From positions 103,929,409-103,993,408 of the forward strand of contig NC_088203.1 of the NCBI RefSeq assembly GCF_037126465.1: a DNA stretch of 64,000 nucleotides. The letters run 5' to 3'. The number at the start of each line of letters is the position of its first letter. The stretch's first letter is position 1. Position numbers and translations under genes: made by a program. The notes beneath the pieces are model-generated. The model worked only from the letters and a program-made list of their open reading frames with translations. It searched no databases and was not told the DNA's origin. This document shows, one piece after another, positions 22,501-32,889 of the stretch. Source of the stretch: Ornithodoros turicata (Eukaryota > Arthropoda > Arachnida > Ixodida > Argasidae).

Positions 22501-25060
22501 TTCTTCCAACATTGCATTTTGTGTTGGAAGGCACTATTCCAGGACGAAGAAGGAACCGTATTTGGTCATGGATGACCTCATCTCAGCTTTGGCTAATGAA
22601 CGCATCTGGGCGTTGATCGGCACCTGCAAAGTACGTCTCTAGGATGTGTCACTAGGGAACAAGCGTTGGGGAACGGGTGAAGTGTCAGAATGGCGAAAAG
22701 TTACACCAGGCCTTGGTGTTATCTTGTTTTGTAAGGTGCAAAACTGAGCCAGCCAGCCAGAGACCAGTTAGACGTGTATTGTTGTGTTTTATTCTTCCAA
22801 CATTGCATTTTGTGTTGGAAGGCACTATTCCAGGACGAAGAAGGAACCGGATTTGGTCATGGATGACCTCATCTCAGCTTTGGTCAATGAACGCGTCTGG
22901 GCGTTGATCGTCACCTGGAAAGTACCTCTCTAGGATGGATCACTAGAGAACAAGCGTTGGGTAACGGGTGAAGTGTAAGAATGGCGAAAAGTTACACCAG
23001 GCCTTGGTGTTGTCTTGTGTTGTAAGGTGCAAAACTGAGCCAGCCAGCCAGAGACCAGTTAGACGTGTATTGTTGTGTTTTATTCTTCCAACATTGCATT
23101 TTGTGTTGGAAGGCACTATTCCAGGACGAAGAAGGAATCGTATTTGGTCATGGATGACCTCATCTCAGCTTTGGCCAATGAACGCATCTGGGCGTTGATC
23201 GGCACCTGCAAAGTACGTCCTAGGATGTATCACGAGGGAACAAGCGTTGGGGAACGGGTGAAGTGTCAGAATGGCGAAAAGTTACACCAGGCCTTGGTGT
23301 TGTCTTGTTTTGTAAGGTGCAAAACTGAGCCAGCCAGCCAGAGACCAGTTAGACGTGTATTGTTGTGTTTTATTTTTTCAACATTGCATTTTGTGTTGCA
23401 AGGCACTATTCCAGGACGAAGAAGGAATCGTATTTGGTCATGGATGACCTCATCTCAGCTTTGGCCAATGAACGCATCTGGGCGTTCATCGACATCTGCA
23501 AAGTACGTCCTAGGATGTATCACGAGGGAACAAGCCTTGGGGAACGGGTGAAGTGTCAGAATGGCGAAAAGTTACACCAGGCCTTGGTGTTGTCTTGTTT
23601 TGTAAGGTTCAAAACTGAGCCAGCCAGCCAGAGACCAGTTAGACGTGTATTGTTGTGTTTTATTTTTTCAACATTGCATTTTGTGTTGCAAGGCACTATT
23701 CCAGGACGAACAAGGAATCGTATTTGGTCATGGATGACCTCATCTCAGCTTTGGCCAATGAACGCATCTGGGCGTTCATCGACATCTGCAAAGTACGTCC
23801 TAGGATGTATCACGAGGGAACAAGCCTTGGGGAACGGGTGAAGTGTCAGAATGGCGAAAAGTTACACCAGGCCTTGGTGTTGTCTTGTTTTGTAAGGTTC
23901 AAAACTGAGCCAGCCAGCCAGAGACCAGTTAGACGTGTATTGTTGTGTTTTATTTTTTCAACATTGCATTTTGTGTTGCAAGGCACTATTCCAGGACGAA
24001 GAAGGAATCGTATTTGGTCATGGATGACCTCATCTCAGCTTTGGCCAATGAACGCATCTGGGCGTTCATCGACATCTGCAAAGTACGTCCTAGGATGTAT
24101 CACGAGGGAACAAGCCTTGGGGAACGGGTGAAGTGTCAGAATGGCGAAAAGTTACACCAGGCCTTGGTGTTGTCTTGTTTTGTAAGGTTCAAAACTGAGC
24201 CAGCCAGCCAGAGACCAGTTAGACGTGTATTGTTGTGTTTTATTTTTTCAACATTGCATTTTGTGTTGCAAGGCACTATTCCAGGACGAACAAGGAATCG
24301 TATTTGGTCATGGATGACCTCATCTCAGCTTTGGCCAATGAACGCATCTGGGCGTTCATCGACATCTGCAAAGTACGTCCTAGGATGTATCACGAGGGAA
24401 CAAGCCTTGGGGAACGGGTGAAGTGTCAGAATGGCGAAAAGTTACACCAGGCCTTGGTGTTGTCTTGTTTTGTAAGGTTCAAAACTGAGCCAGCCAGCCA
24501 GAGACCAGTTAGACGTGTATTGTTGTGTTTTATTTTTTCAACATTGCATTTTGTGTTGCAAGGCACTATTCCAGGACGAAGAAGGAATCGTATTTGGTCA
24601 TGGATGACCTCATCTCAGCTTTGGCCAATGAACGCATCTGGGCGTTCATCGACATCTGCAAAGTACGTCCTAGGATGTATCACGAGGGAACAAGCCTTGG
24701 GGAACGGGTGAAGTGTCAGAATGGCGAAAAGTTACACCAGGCCTTGGTGTTGTCTTGTTTTGTAAGGTTCAAAACTGAGCCAGCCAGCCAGAGACCAGTT
24801 AGACGTGTATTGTTGTGTTTTATTTTTTCAACATTGCATTTTGTGTTGCAAGGCACTATTCCAGGACGAAGAAGGAATCGTATTTGGTCATGGATGACCT
24901 CATCTCAGCTTTGGCCAATGAACGCATCTGGGCGTTCATCGACATCTGCAAAGTACGTCTCTAGGATGTATCACGAGGGAACAAGCGTTGGGGAACGGGT
25001 GAAGTGTCAGAATGGCGAAAAGTTACACCAGGCCTTGGTGTTGTCTTGTTTTGTAAGGTT
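19538..25060. repeat. Higher-order repeat copy 2 (5523 bp, 19 monomers)
   Basis: Second tandem copy of 14015-19537. I saw no difference between the copies at the positions compared. This implies a very recent unequal exchange, or an assembly duplication. Confidence 0.92.
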
Positions 25061-25322
25061 CAAAACTGAGCCAGCCAGCCAGAGACCAGTTAGACGTGTA
25101 TTGTTGTGTTTTATTTTTTCAACATTGCATTTTGTGTTGCAAGGCACTATTCCAGAACGAAGAAGGAATCGTATTTGGTCATGGATGACCTCATCTCAGC
25201 TTTGGCCAATGAACGCATCTGGGCGTTCATCGACATCTGCAAAGTACCTCTCTATAGGATGGATCACGAGGGAATAAGCGTTGGGTGAGGTGTAAGATTG
25301 GCGAAAAGTTATACCAGGCCCA

Positions 25323-26000
25323 TGTGTCATGCACCAGCATGCATGACACCTGCAGCATGTGTCAGTAGCACCATGTTCTTCAAAAAGTTGTCAAGTGCTC
25401 GTCTGTTCAGTCTAATTAAGTACGTACCTGGGCTAGTTCGCATAAAAGTTGAGTACGAGTCTTCAGACTCAATCTCAATAGCCTTGGCAAAGCATTGAGC
25501 ACACGCTCAATGCTCGTGCAGGAAGCACTGCAAAAGCTGTTGAGATTGCGTCTGAGACTCAAAATCTGGTTTTACGCAAACGAGCCCTGGTTTGTAAGGG
25601 AAAGTAGTTCCACCAGAGTAGATGAACACAAGTTGCTGTTAAATCCTAAAAATACAGATTCCAGTCCTGGACCACCACAAAAGAATTACTGTTTAGGGTT
25701 GTGGGGACGATTGAGGCCGCTACTGGTGACTTCCTTCTGACCCGTTAGAGGAGCAATGAGGTGACATTCAACGTCGCTCGACATCCTGCCTGGTCTGTCA
25801 AGCTGTCCACCAGGAGTCACAACGCAAAATATTTTCGCTCTGCGGTGCGTTGTAGCTGTGCAATGGAATTTGCAAAAAAAAAAGATAAAGAAAAAGTACC
25901 AGTCGGAGAAAGCATCAGCAGACGTCCGACACGATTCTCGCGGGGCGTATTGGAGGCTTCGCGCCTTGTTTTTTTTTTTCTTTCTTCGAAGTGCCGCCGT
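25323..26000. other. No gene seen
   Basis: Holds a CATGACACC/CATGTGTCATG inverted motif near 25320-25365, an A-rich tract at 25871-25900 and a T run near 25970. No recognisable product. Confidence 0.4.
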
Positions 26001-26440
26001 ATGTCACTGGTCACGTGAGGGGAGTAGATACGTCACAACGTCCTCTCGTTCTGCGATACGTTCTCTATTCACGAGGAGAAGGATTTTTCAGAGGTGTGCG
26101 GAACAGAACAGAACCCTCGCGCTCGCTCTGCAGGTCACCTACGCTCATCGTTCTTTCGCAGTAGAGCCACTAAATAGGTAGCAGAGTAGCGACACTGAGC
26201 CACGGCGGCGAGCGAGACCGCCATCTTGGGTCCGGCGCGGCTACGTCGCCTAGCAACGGGATGCCAATCTCCCCCTTCTCCGCCGGAGAACTGTGCGCAG
26301 TCGAGACAGCTCGCAACCGGTTTTGGATGGAGGGGACTCAACATGGACGGCGCGTTCTTGGAAGGAGAAACCACGTGACACGATCGGACCAATCGCGGAC
26401 AGCGGACGGCGAATCCGGCGCGGAAAAGGAATGCGATACT
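26000..26440. promoter_or_regulatory. CpG-rich promoter-like patch with YY1-type and X-box-type motifs
   Basis: GC/CpG-dense compared with its flanks. GACCGCCATCTTGGG at 26216-26230 matches the YY1 core (CCGCCATCTTG). GTCGCCTAGCAAC at 26245-26257 fits the RFX X-box consensus GTNRCC-N-RGYAAC. CCAAT boxes lie near 26264 and 26389, and CACGTG at 26372-26377. No first exon is identifiable in either direction, so it could also be a regulatory part of a transposon (for example an LTR). Confidence 0.35.
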
Positions 26441-26827
26441 CTGTACCCCTATTTAGTGACTCTATTTCGCAGGAACTCACTTTATTTGTTGGAGAAGAGG
26501 ACACTCCGCACCGGAATACAAACAATTTTGGGGGTCATCTCAGGGCTTCATTAATTTGCCCATTTCGCTTTCTGTTACCTCCACCGGTGATGGAAAAGGG
26601 CACCTTCTCGTTGTCGGCCAGTGGATTTATCAACACCCCTCCTTTTCTTTTCTGTACACCTCCTGCAGGGGTCATTCGTTATTTCAGCTTTGGGTGTATT
26701 TAGACTAACGATGCATAAAGCTATTACGACGTAATTGTAATACTATACATTCGTTCGTTATTGTTGGTAACCATGGTCGCGCGAAAGCTTAGAAAGTGGA
26801 GGGTTTCGAATATTGTACGAATATCCT
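26441..26827. other. No gene seen
   Basis: Short frames without motifs; pyrimidine-rich around 26560-26660. Confidence 0.35.
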
Positions 26828-27030
26828 GCCACCGGCTGTGCTGGTTAAGGTCTTCCCTGAGTTTTTCGACAAACTTTACGGACGAATGTCGACACAGTTG
26901 CCCCCCGAAGTCGGCCCAGGGCGCACACAAACCCAACCCCTTTGTCCCCCACTAGTTCCTGCTGTCGTCTGTCCCACTGTCCACATCTGTGCGTTACTCA
27001 TAGCCACAGTTGCTTCGTGGCGCTAACACA
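26828..27030 (+). mobile_element. SINE copy lacking its tRNA-like head
   Basis: CCGGCTGTGCTGGTTAAGG..., GTCGACACAGTTGCCCCCCG and AAGTCGGCCCAGG match the body of the SINE at 32590-32880. The tail has TGTCCACATCTGTG and CTCATAGCCACAG. The A and B boxes are missing. Confidence 0.7.
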
Positions 27031-28600
27031 GAATCAAAAGAAGCACCAGTTAGGGACTTTTAGCACATCAGAAGCGCATTACGAAAACGTCCGATAATGA
27101 AGGAAGCTGTAAAAGCCACTTATGCCCTCTAAAAGTTACCACACTTTTCATCACTTTACATACTTTTAGAAATCTCCAAGTCACCTCTGGCGATGTCTTC
27201 GTCGCAAAAATTGCCGTACACAGACCATATTCTGCTAAGTCAATTTCCCGTTCTTTCTGGGCTTCATCGAACGTGGGATGTGACCCTCTGTTATGCTATT
27301 TGTGCATGTAAATGCACAACTACCATCCATTCCCAATGTGTGTGTAACGTCGTAGGAAGATTAACATGACACGCAGTATCCAGGGATGTTCCCAAGATCT
27401 TCATTTTGTTTTCTTTTTTTTTTGGCGGGGGAGGGGGGAAGGGTACCACATAGGCGAGGTGTGACAACCGTATCTGCTGTTTTATTGGGGGCGGTTTTGG
27501 CATTTTTGGCAGGTGTTTTTGTGGGGTTGCAAGATATATGGGGCAGTGTGGAAGCTGGTGTTAGGGGTGTGTTAGAGGGAGCCGGGAAAATTCCTGACCG
27601 TAGCAGTATCCAGAATCCGAAGCACGGAGGGGTGTTGCAGGAAATTGGGAGGAGAGGGAGACGTTGTTAAGTTACGTCAGAACAGCTATATCATTGCCGG
27701 CGTGTGTTTACAACTGAAATAGCAAGAGCGCCCCCTGTAAGGGGCACTCAGGAAAAAAGTGGGGGGGGGGGGTTGTTGCCGTACATTTGGGAGTTAATGG
27801 GGTTCTGTTAATTCGCTGTACCGTACCCAGCAATTTGCTTCGGAAGTAGCAAACGACTGAGTGCCCACGTCTACGGAGACAGTTTGTGTTGGTGCTGCCT
27901 GTAATTGGAGGCGCCAGAAAAGGTGCTAAAAGACTTAACTGTATGTGAAGAAACTTCGCGAAACCGAAACTAGTGCACGGGTAGTTACGCAATTATTTTA
28001 CGATTATTTACGAAATTATTTTTAACTACGTGTCGTCCTAACAAGTACGGTATTTCTTCCGTTCCATAAAAAAAGAAGAGTATTGCTGTCACGGCAGGCA
28101 TCGAGACTTTCGTCAGCGATGTCTGGCGTGCTCAAAAATGCTGCCAAAATGTGTGACCTTCTAGATCACAAAAAAATAAAAGGTACGGTTTCCTATACAA
28201 TGTGGCAATGCCCTGTTCCGTCATTTTGCTTGAGCAGCCTAGGCACCACTCATGTTGTGAAATAAACTCTAGGAGGCATATTTACTCGAAGCGGAACAAC
28301 CTAAGTGTGTGCTATGTTTCCAAATTGTAAAAGCGATTTCAGCTCTCACGGTTTATCGAAGGACTAAACCGAAGGACAATTTTCGTAGGAATTTTAACCC
28401 ATCAAAGCTATTTCAATTCGTTATTGTTCCTTTAGAAACCTCGTACTGTATCTTGGAAAACACGCATATTGGCCAATTCCACGTTGATTCGGTTTTCCTT
28501 CTTTTCGAGTGAGTAGTGTAGGAAATAGGAAGCTGTATTTTCTGAACACGAAACGAAGTATACGTTGCTGTTCTAGCTAGTCTAAGGACAACACGCAACA
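27031..28600. other. No gene seen; possible short exon-like piece near 28119
   Basis: G- and T-rich stretches (27410-27620; a poly-G run near 27762). At 28119 an ATG opens a 21-codon frame ending at AAAAG|GTACGG (about 28183), which could be a first coding exon with a donor, but no following exon is recognisable. Confidence 0.3.
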
Positions 28601-28621
28601 TTTATGTTGTTTCTTGAACTG

Positions 28622-28627
28622 TTTATT
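28622..28627 (-). promoter_or_regulatory. AATAAA polyadenylation signal of the GH31 gene
   Basis: TTTATT on the plus strand, read AATAAA on the minus strand, lies only 4 nt beyond the stop codon. That would give a very short 3' UTR of about 15-30 nt. It is the closest candidate signal. Confidence 0.4.
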
Positions 28628-28630
28628 TAT

Positions 28631-31582
28631 CTAGTTCGACCAAGTCATCTTGAATCCCCTGGTGATCTGGTAGTGAAGGTTGACCACCTTTACGAATTGT
28701 CCTGCTGGACTGTAGCTGAAGTATGCAGGTTCACCGTTGAAGCTTACAACTGCTGGTTTCTCTGCAGCACCATAGAGCACTACGCCATTGAGTACCATGA
28801 CAGCCTCATATTTGCAATGGACGCAGTACCCTATCAGTGTACCCTTGAGGACGACGAATTTGATGAGGCTATAGTCCCCTCTTTCGTACGAGCCCAAAGA
28901 CTCTCCGTCGTCCCAATACATCTCTCCGGTTGCGGCGTTGTCGTTGTCTATAGCCACTAGAAGACTGAAAGGCTTCAACCTACTCGCCGTAGTTGTCTGA
29001 GCAGTTTCTTGGGTGGGTATCACAGAACCTCCTCTGATTAGAAGACACACCAAATCGGCGTGCGGAGCTACGTCGAAATCTTCACAGGCGCTGTGGTACG
29101 CGGTACCAAGGAGGGTATCGTACCAGATACCGTGTGGGATGTACGGTTTTATGACCGTTGTATTTGGCTCCAAAATGGGTAATATGAGAAGAGACGATCC
29201 CCAGAGGAATTGCGTGTCTATGCCGAACGTGTTCACGTCGTTTGGAAACTCGAAAAACAGCGGGCGAGCAACTGTGTCCCCGAACGCATGACTTCTGTAG
29301 AGGAGGGTATACAGATAAGGCAGGAAGTTGTATCGGATTCGAATGATCTGTCGGATCGATTGGGACATTCGCATGCCCCAAGCTGCGGGGTCTTGGTCCA
29401 TGCTTCCTTTAGCATTGTGGTTGCGAGAGAAAGGGTAAAAGGCACCAACAGCGTGCCATCGCTGACAAAGTTCTGCTGTGACATTATCCCAAAAACCACA
29501 AATGTCGGATCCTGTCATCGGCATTCCCAGCATATTGAAGGTGAGCATAGATGCAACGGAATATCTTAGGGAATCCCAGTCAGACTCTATGTCTCCGCTC
29601 CAGTGGCCGGAGTAGGCGCCCTGTCCAGCAAAACTGGCACGAGACACAACGAACGGTCTGCGGAACATAATCTGGGAGAGACCGTCGTACGTTCGCAGGG
29701 CCTGCGTGTAACCGTACAGATTATGCACGTCATAGTGACGTGAGACGTACTGTCTCGAGCTCATGCAGAGTGTTTTGTAATGAAGCGGCATACGGCCATC
29801 TCCTGGTAGGAATGGAGGATGTTCCAGGCTGTTGTCTGGAGGACACCTTCGTTCAGACTCGTTCGTAAAAGACGACGGTTCGTTGAGGTCTAGGCCTATT
29901 CCATCGAAAGGAACAGCGTCGTGGAAGTAGGAAAGCATATCTCGCCAATACTGTCGAGAGGCTGGATGCGTGAAGTCTGGAAATACGAGTCCAGTCCTGT
30001 TACCAAGACGGCCGTAGTTGTAGTTACCGTTATCCATTCGGATGAACACGTCACGTCTGTCGCCTTCTTCATAGGGAAGATATGTTCCTCTCTCACGTGT
30101 GCTGTCGATGCCTGGATGGAGAGTTATGACCAGCTTTGTATCGCGTTTATGAAGTTCACGGGCATATTCTGGCAGACCCTGAAACCTTGTGTGATCGTAT
30201 GAGAAAGGCCTAAGATCGTCCATGTAGTCTTCATCCAGCCACATGGCTTCGATAGGAACGCCTGCTTTTACGTTCCGCTTCCAGACTTCAAAGACTTCCT
30301 CGATACTCTCGTATCCCCAACGACTCAGGTGAAATCCGAGGCTCCAGTATGGTGGCATGAAAGGCCTGCCAACTATAGCTGTATACTGCTGGACGACCGA
30401 CGCAGGAGTTGGGCCCAGGAGAACGAACAAGTCTAGAATGCCGCCAGTTGTTCGGAAAGTCACAGCGGGACTAGGTTGAAGGATCACATCCATGGCGTTA
30501 CTGTTCAGAAGAAAGATCCCCGAGGTCTCGCCGGTCTCTTCGTGGACGAGAACGAAAGGATGACTCCCGTACAGGTTCTTTCCTTCGGCGGGCGAGCGTC
30601 CAAAGTTGAACAAGGTTATCTTGTTCCACTCTGTGCTTCGGAGAAGAGGCGACTTGCTGTCACCGATGCCATACACGTAGCGCGACGGTAATTGCGTTGT
30701 GAGCTGAAGGAACTGACTGGTGTAGACTAGGGTAGACACGTTGGTGTGAAAGACGAACTTTCTGGAGGATATCCTGGCTATTTGTATTTCTCCATCAGGA
30801 GTGACTGTCGCGTCGTAGATTCCAAAGAGTTGTCTTTCTTGATCGGGGACATTCGGATATGGAACTTCGTACCTCCTGACGTTAGGGTCAACCAGTCGTA
30901 TACGCACTATATTTGTATCGTACCGGATCACTTGAACTTGGAGAACGTTCACATCTCCAGGTATTCCAGAGGGTGTCACTCGCTTAAAGGTTGCTGCTGT
31001 TCTTGTCGGCGTGTCCATCAGACTTACTAACTTGTAGCCAACGTAGTTTGTGGGGTAGAAGCAGGCAGGCGGTTGAATTAGGCCTGGTTCCAGAGGTCCA
31101 TCGGTGCTGTTGGTTTTGTCGTAACAACAACCTCTTTTATAGCAGGTCTCGGCCGTTGCTTCTCCGTCAGCATGACAATCGAGCCGGTGGGTATCCCAAA
31201 CCGCAGCGCAGGCTGGAGTGGATATGATGACAACCTCTTTGTCCACGGCACCCGCAGTGGTCTTGCGCTGAGGACTGACATGGAATGCTGCGGGCATCAC
31301 CTGCGGCATGATCCGCGGTACCCGTGCCACGGGCACGCTGACGTTGGCCTTCAGGAGCGCCGAGATGATGGGATGCAGGTCCACGACGGGAAACATAAGC
31401 GATGCGGTGGGTTCGGGCTCCTGTACGTGTCGAAATTTGATGTTTCGTGGACGCTTGAGGATGGTGAGCTGGCAGGCAAGCGTCACTAAGGACGCGACCA
31501 GAAGGAAGGCTATCACTACGGCGATACCAAGGGCGGTACGCTTAAGCCCAGAGGTCTTCTTGGTTTCCTCGAGGGTAGCCAT
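28631..31582 (-). CDS. GH31 acid (lysosomal-type) alpha-glucosidase, type II membrane protein, 983 aa, single exon
   Basis: Glycoside hydrolase family 31 enzyme of the GAA / sucrase-isomaltase type, which releases glucose from alpha-1,4 (and 1,6) glucans in the lysosome or at the cell surface. Order: short cytoplasmic N-terminus; one membrane segment (about 17-39); linker; trefoil (P-type) domain at about 125-178 (RLDC...CYKRGCCYD...PACFYP); N-terminal beta domain with RRYEVP and LYGSHPF; then the catalytic barrel. Conserved residues are the nucleophile D565 (in GLDLNEPSSF), acid/base D664 (GHWSGD), R648 (SRASFAG), D450 (WLDEDYMD) and H722 (RNHN). The C-terminal beta domain includes YWDDGES. 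The frame opens with a TTG three codons upstream; the ATG at 31582 has a strong context (A at -3, G at +4). Overall match to mammalian GAA is end to end. There is no intron, unlike vertebrate GAA. The W of the usual WIDMNEP motif is replaced by G. Confidence 0.95.
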   Translation of the reverse strand: MATLEETKKTSGLKRTALGIAVVIAFLLVASLVTLACQLTILKRPRNIKFRHVQEPEPTASLMFPVVDLHPIISALLKANVSVPVARVPRIMPQVMPAAFHVSPQRKTTAGAVDKEVVIISTPACAAVWDTHRLDCHADGEATAETCYKRGCCYDKTNSTDGPLEPGLIQPPACFYPTNYVGYKLVSLMDTPTRTAATFKRVTPSGIPGDVNVLQVQVIRYDTNIVRIRLVDPNVRRYEVPYPNVPDQERQLFGIYDATVTPDGEIQIARISSRKFVFHTNVSTLVYTSQFLQLTTQLPSRYVYGIGDSKSPLLRSTEWNKITLFNFGRSPAEGKNLYGSHPFVLVHEETGETSGIFLLNSNAMDVILQPSPAVTFRTTGGILDLFVLLGPTPASVVQQYTAIVGRPFMPPYWSLGFHLSRWGYESIEEVFEVWKRNVKAGVPIEAMWLDEDYMDDLRPFSYDHTRFQGLPEYARELHKRDTKLVITLHPGIDSTRERGTYLPYEEGDRRDVFIRMDNGNYNYGRLGNRTGLVFPDFTHPASRQYWRDMLSYFHDAVPFDGIGLDLNEPSSFTNESERRCPPDNSLEHPPFLPGDGRMPLHYKTLCMSSRQYVSRHYDVHNLYGYTQALRTYDGLSQIMFRRPFVVSRASFAGQGAYSGHWSGDIESDWDSLRYSVASMLTFNMLGMPMTGSDICGFWDNVTAELCQRWHAVGAFYPFSRNHNAKGSMDQDPAAWGMRMSQSIRQIIRIRYNFLPYLYTLLYRSHAFGDTVARPLFFEFPNDVNTFGIDTQFLWGSSLLILPILEPNTTVIKPYIPHGIWYDTLLGTAYHSACEDFDVAPHADLVCLLIRGGSVIPTQETAQTTTASRLKPFSLLVAIDNDNAATGEMYWDDGESLGSYERGDYSLIKFVVLKGTLIGYCVHCKYEAVMVLNGVVLYGAAEKPAVVSFNGEPAYFSYSPAGQFVKVVNLHYQITRGFKMTWSN

Positions 31583-31791
31583 GATGGACAACGACCCGAA
31601 AGGCGGAACGAGATGACGTCGTTGTTCCTTCTCCTTCTATCCTCGTTTATGGTATGACATTCCTCTTTCTCGTCGTCTCTCCAAGGCAATGGTAATAATG
31701 TTGTTGTTGCTCCTGAAGTGGGATGGCGCTTATCCGATAGGGAGATTTGCCAGGATTACTGAGGTGCGGTCAGCAGAACGTTAAAAAAGAG

Positions 31792-32495
31792 TTAGAATCG
31801 GTTAGAGCTGGAGATGAATGACATGATACAATGGAGAACAGCGCGGTCCCTAACGCCATTATGGGAGGCTCCAAGGGATAGCAGAGATGTCAGGGAGAGC
31901 TGAGCACCGATGGAGAGTAGAGGGGGGACGAGAAGGCGACGACGAATGGTGACGTAGGAGGGGCAATTGAGAAAGAAGTGATGGACAGTCTCGGCTTGAC
32001 CGCAGTGCGGGCACGCAGGTGCCAATTCGAGGCCAGCACGGTGAAGATAGAAGGAGAGTATGGCGGGCTAAGGAGAGATAGAGATAGGAGGAGAGAGAGG
32101 ATAGAGAAGGAGAGATAGAGAAAGAGGCACCGAGCACGCGTTAGAGAAGTTTCGAACTCACGGCAGTCACAATGCTCAGGATTCCAACGGAATAAGAGGC
32201 GTTCATATCCAGGACGTGGAGGGCGACGCCGCGCGAGTGAAAGGAAGCGTCTGCAGCGCGCCCGGACGATGTCAGCTATTGGAGGAAGGTCATCCAGGAT
32301 TGGCCCAGAGAGTGCCATATTAGCCAGTGTGTCAGCGGCTTCGTTGAGCAGGAGACCGCGGTGACCAGGAATCCAGGTGACAAGGAGATGGGAGATGTGG
32401 CTAGGTGCAAAAGCAACTAAGGTGGCGAGCAAGGGGCTTGTGGGACTCTCAAGGGAGGAAACCACAGAAAGAGAGTCAGAGAGAAGGAGCACCAA
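31792..32495 (-). pseudogene. Non-LTR retrotransposon ORF2 3' end (RNase H plus C-terminal CCHC-like motif), truncated and frameshifted
   Basis: A minus-strand frame at 32495-31890 begins with an RNase H domain typical of I/Jockey/R1-type ORF2: SDSLSVVSSLES, VTWIPGHRGLLLNEAADTLA. It then runs into a CT-rich low-complexity stretch (about 32040-32135) that breaks the frame. A second frame (32025-31792) restores the family's C-terminal CPHCG...HHFFLNCPSY motif and ends at a stop. No reverse transcriptase or endonuclease lies upstream, so the copy is 5' truncated near 32500. It sits just upstream of the GH31 gene and is dead by frameshift and truncation. Confidence 0.8.
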
Positions 32496-32589
32496 TGATC
32501 AGTCGAGTTTCCTTCCAGTACTTCTTCCTCGTCAGTACATGCACTTGAGGCTTGTCGATTGGCCTTCTGACGTTCATCACGAGATGCTG

Positions 32590-32880
32590 TGCGCTGCTCT
32601 TACATGCGCTGCTGTTAGCGTGCTGGCCATGTCACGTCGAGACCGGGAGGTACCCGGGTTCGAATCCCGGTGCCGGCTGTGCTGTCTGAGGTTCTTCCTG
32701 GGTTTTCCTCAGACGCTTTCGGAGATATGTCGGCACAGTTCCCTTAGAAGTCGGCCCAGGACGCACATTCCCCAGGGCGTCAGTCGTGACGTTGCCCACC
32801 TCTCTGAGGCCGACAACGGCGAGCCCTTTGAGCACTACCACGACCGCACCCGAACGGAAATATAATTCCATTCCGGTTAC
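32590..32880 (+). mobile_element. tRNA-derived SINE, near full length
   Basis: The pol III internal promoter is clear: A box TTAGCGTGCTGG at 32615-32626 and B box GGTTCGAATCC at 32657-32667, followed by a SINE body (GTGCCGGCTGTGCTGTCTGAGG...GAAGTCGGCCCAGGACGC). Headless copies occur at 26828-27030 and about 37570-37690. The tail is AT-rich (aatataattcc). It is not a tRNA gene: the cloverleaf does not close. Confidence 0.8.
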
Positions 32881-32889
32881 CAAGAAGAT

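Larger units (their letters stand above)
13640..25322. repeat. Satellite array of 290/291-bp monomers (~40 units)
   Basis: Tandem array in one orientation. A diverged first unit starts near 13640-13662. Clean 291-bp steps then run from 13953, with a block of six 290-bp steps (17445 to 19185 by unit start), and the pattern repeats in the second half. The last full unit starts near 24999 and a short partial unit ends near 25322. Each unit carries a 76-codon frame (GTG...NASGR) that recurs only because the DNA recurs; units contain stops in all frames. The six-unit block has a 1-base deletion (gtacgtcctagg for gtacgtctctagg) that joins frames across units and creates frames of 158-250 codons with no protein logic. 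Confidence 0.97.

Noticed and set aside
13640..25322. Tandem family of 76- to 250-codon genes
   Set aside because: Frames are set by a 290/291-bp DNA repeat, start at GTG in most units and show no conserved protein logic; the unit is satellite DNA.
27386..27670. 94-codon Gly/Val-rich frame resembling a membrane protein
   Set aside because: It is a by-product of G/T-rich low-complexity DNA; no homology recognised.
28313..28420. THAP-like zinc finger (C-MFPNC-K pattern)
   Set aside because: The frame hits a stop within 20 codons and the downstream residues of a THAP domain are not recognisable.
31583..31591. Upstream TTG start for the alpha-glucosidase
   Set aside because: A nuclear eukaryotic gene should start at ATG; the ATG at 31582 has a strong context.
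32610..32680. True tRNA gene
   Set aside because: A good B box, but no closing cloverleaf, and it continues into a SINE body found twice more in the window.
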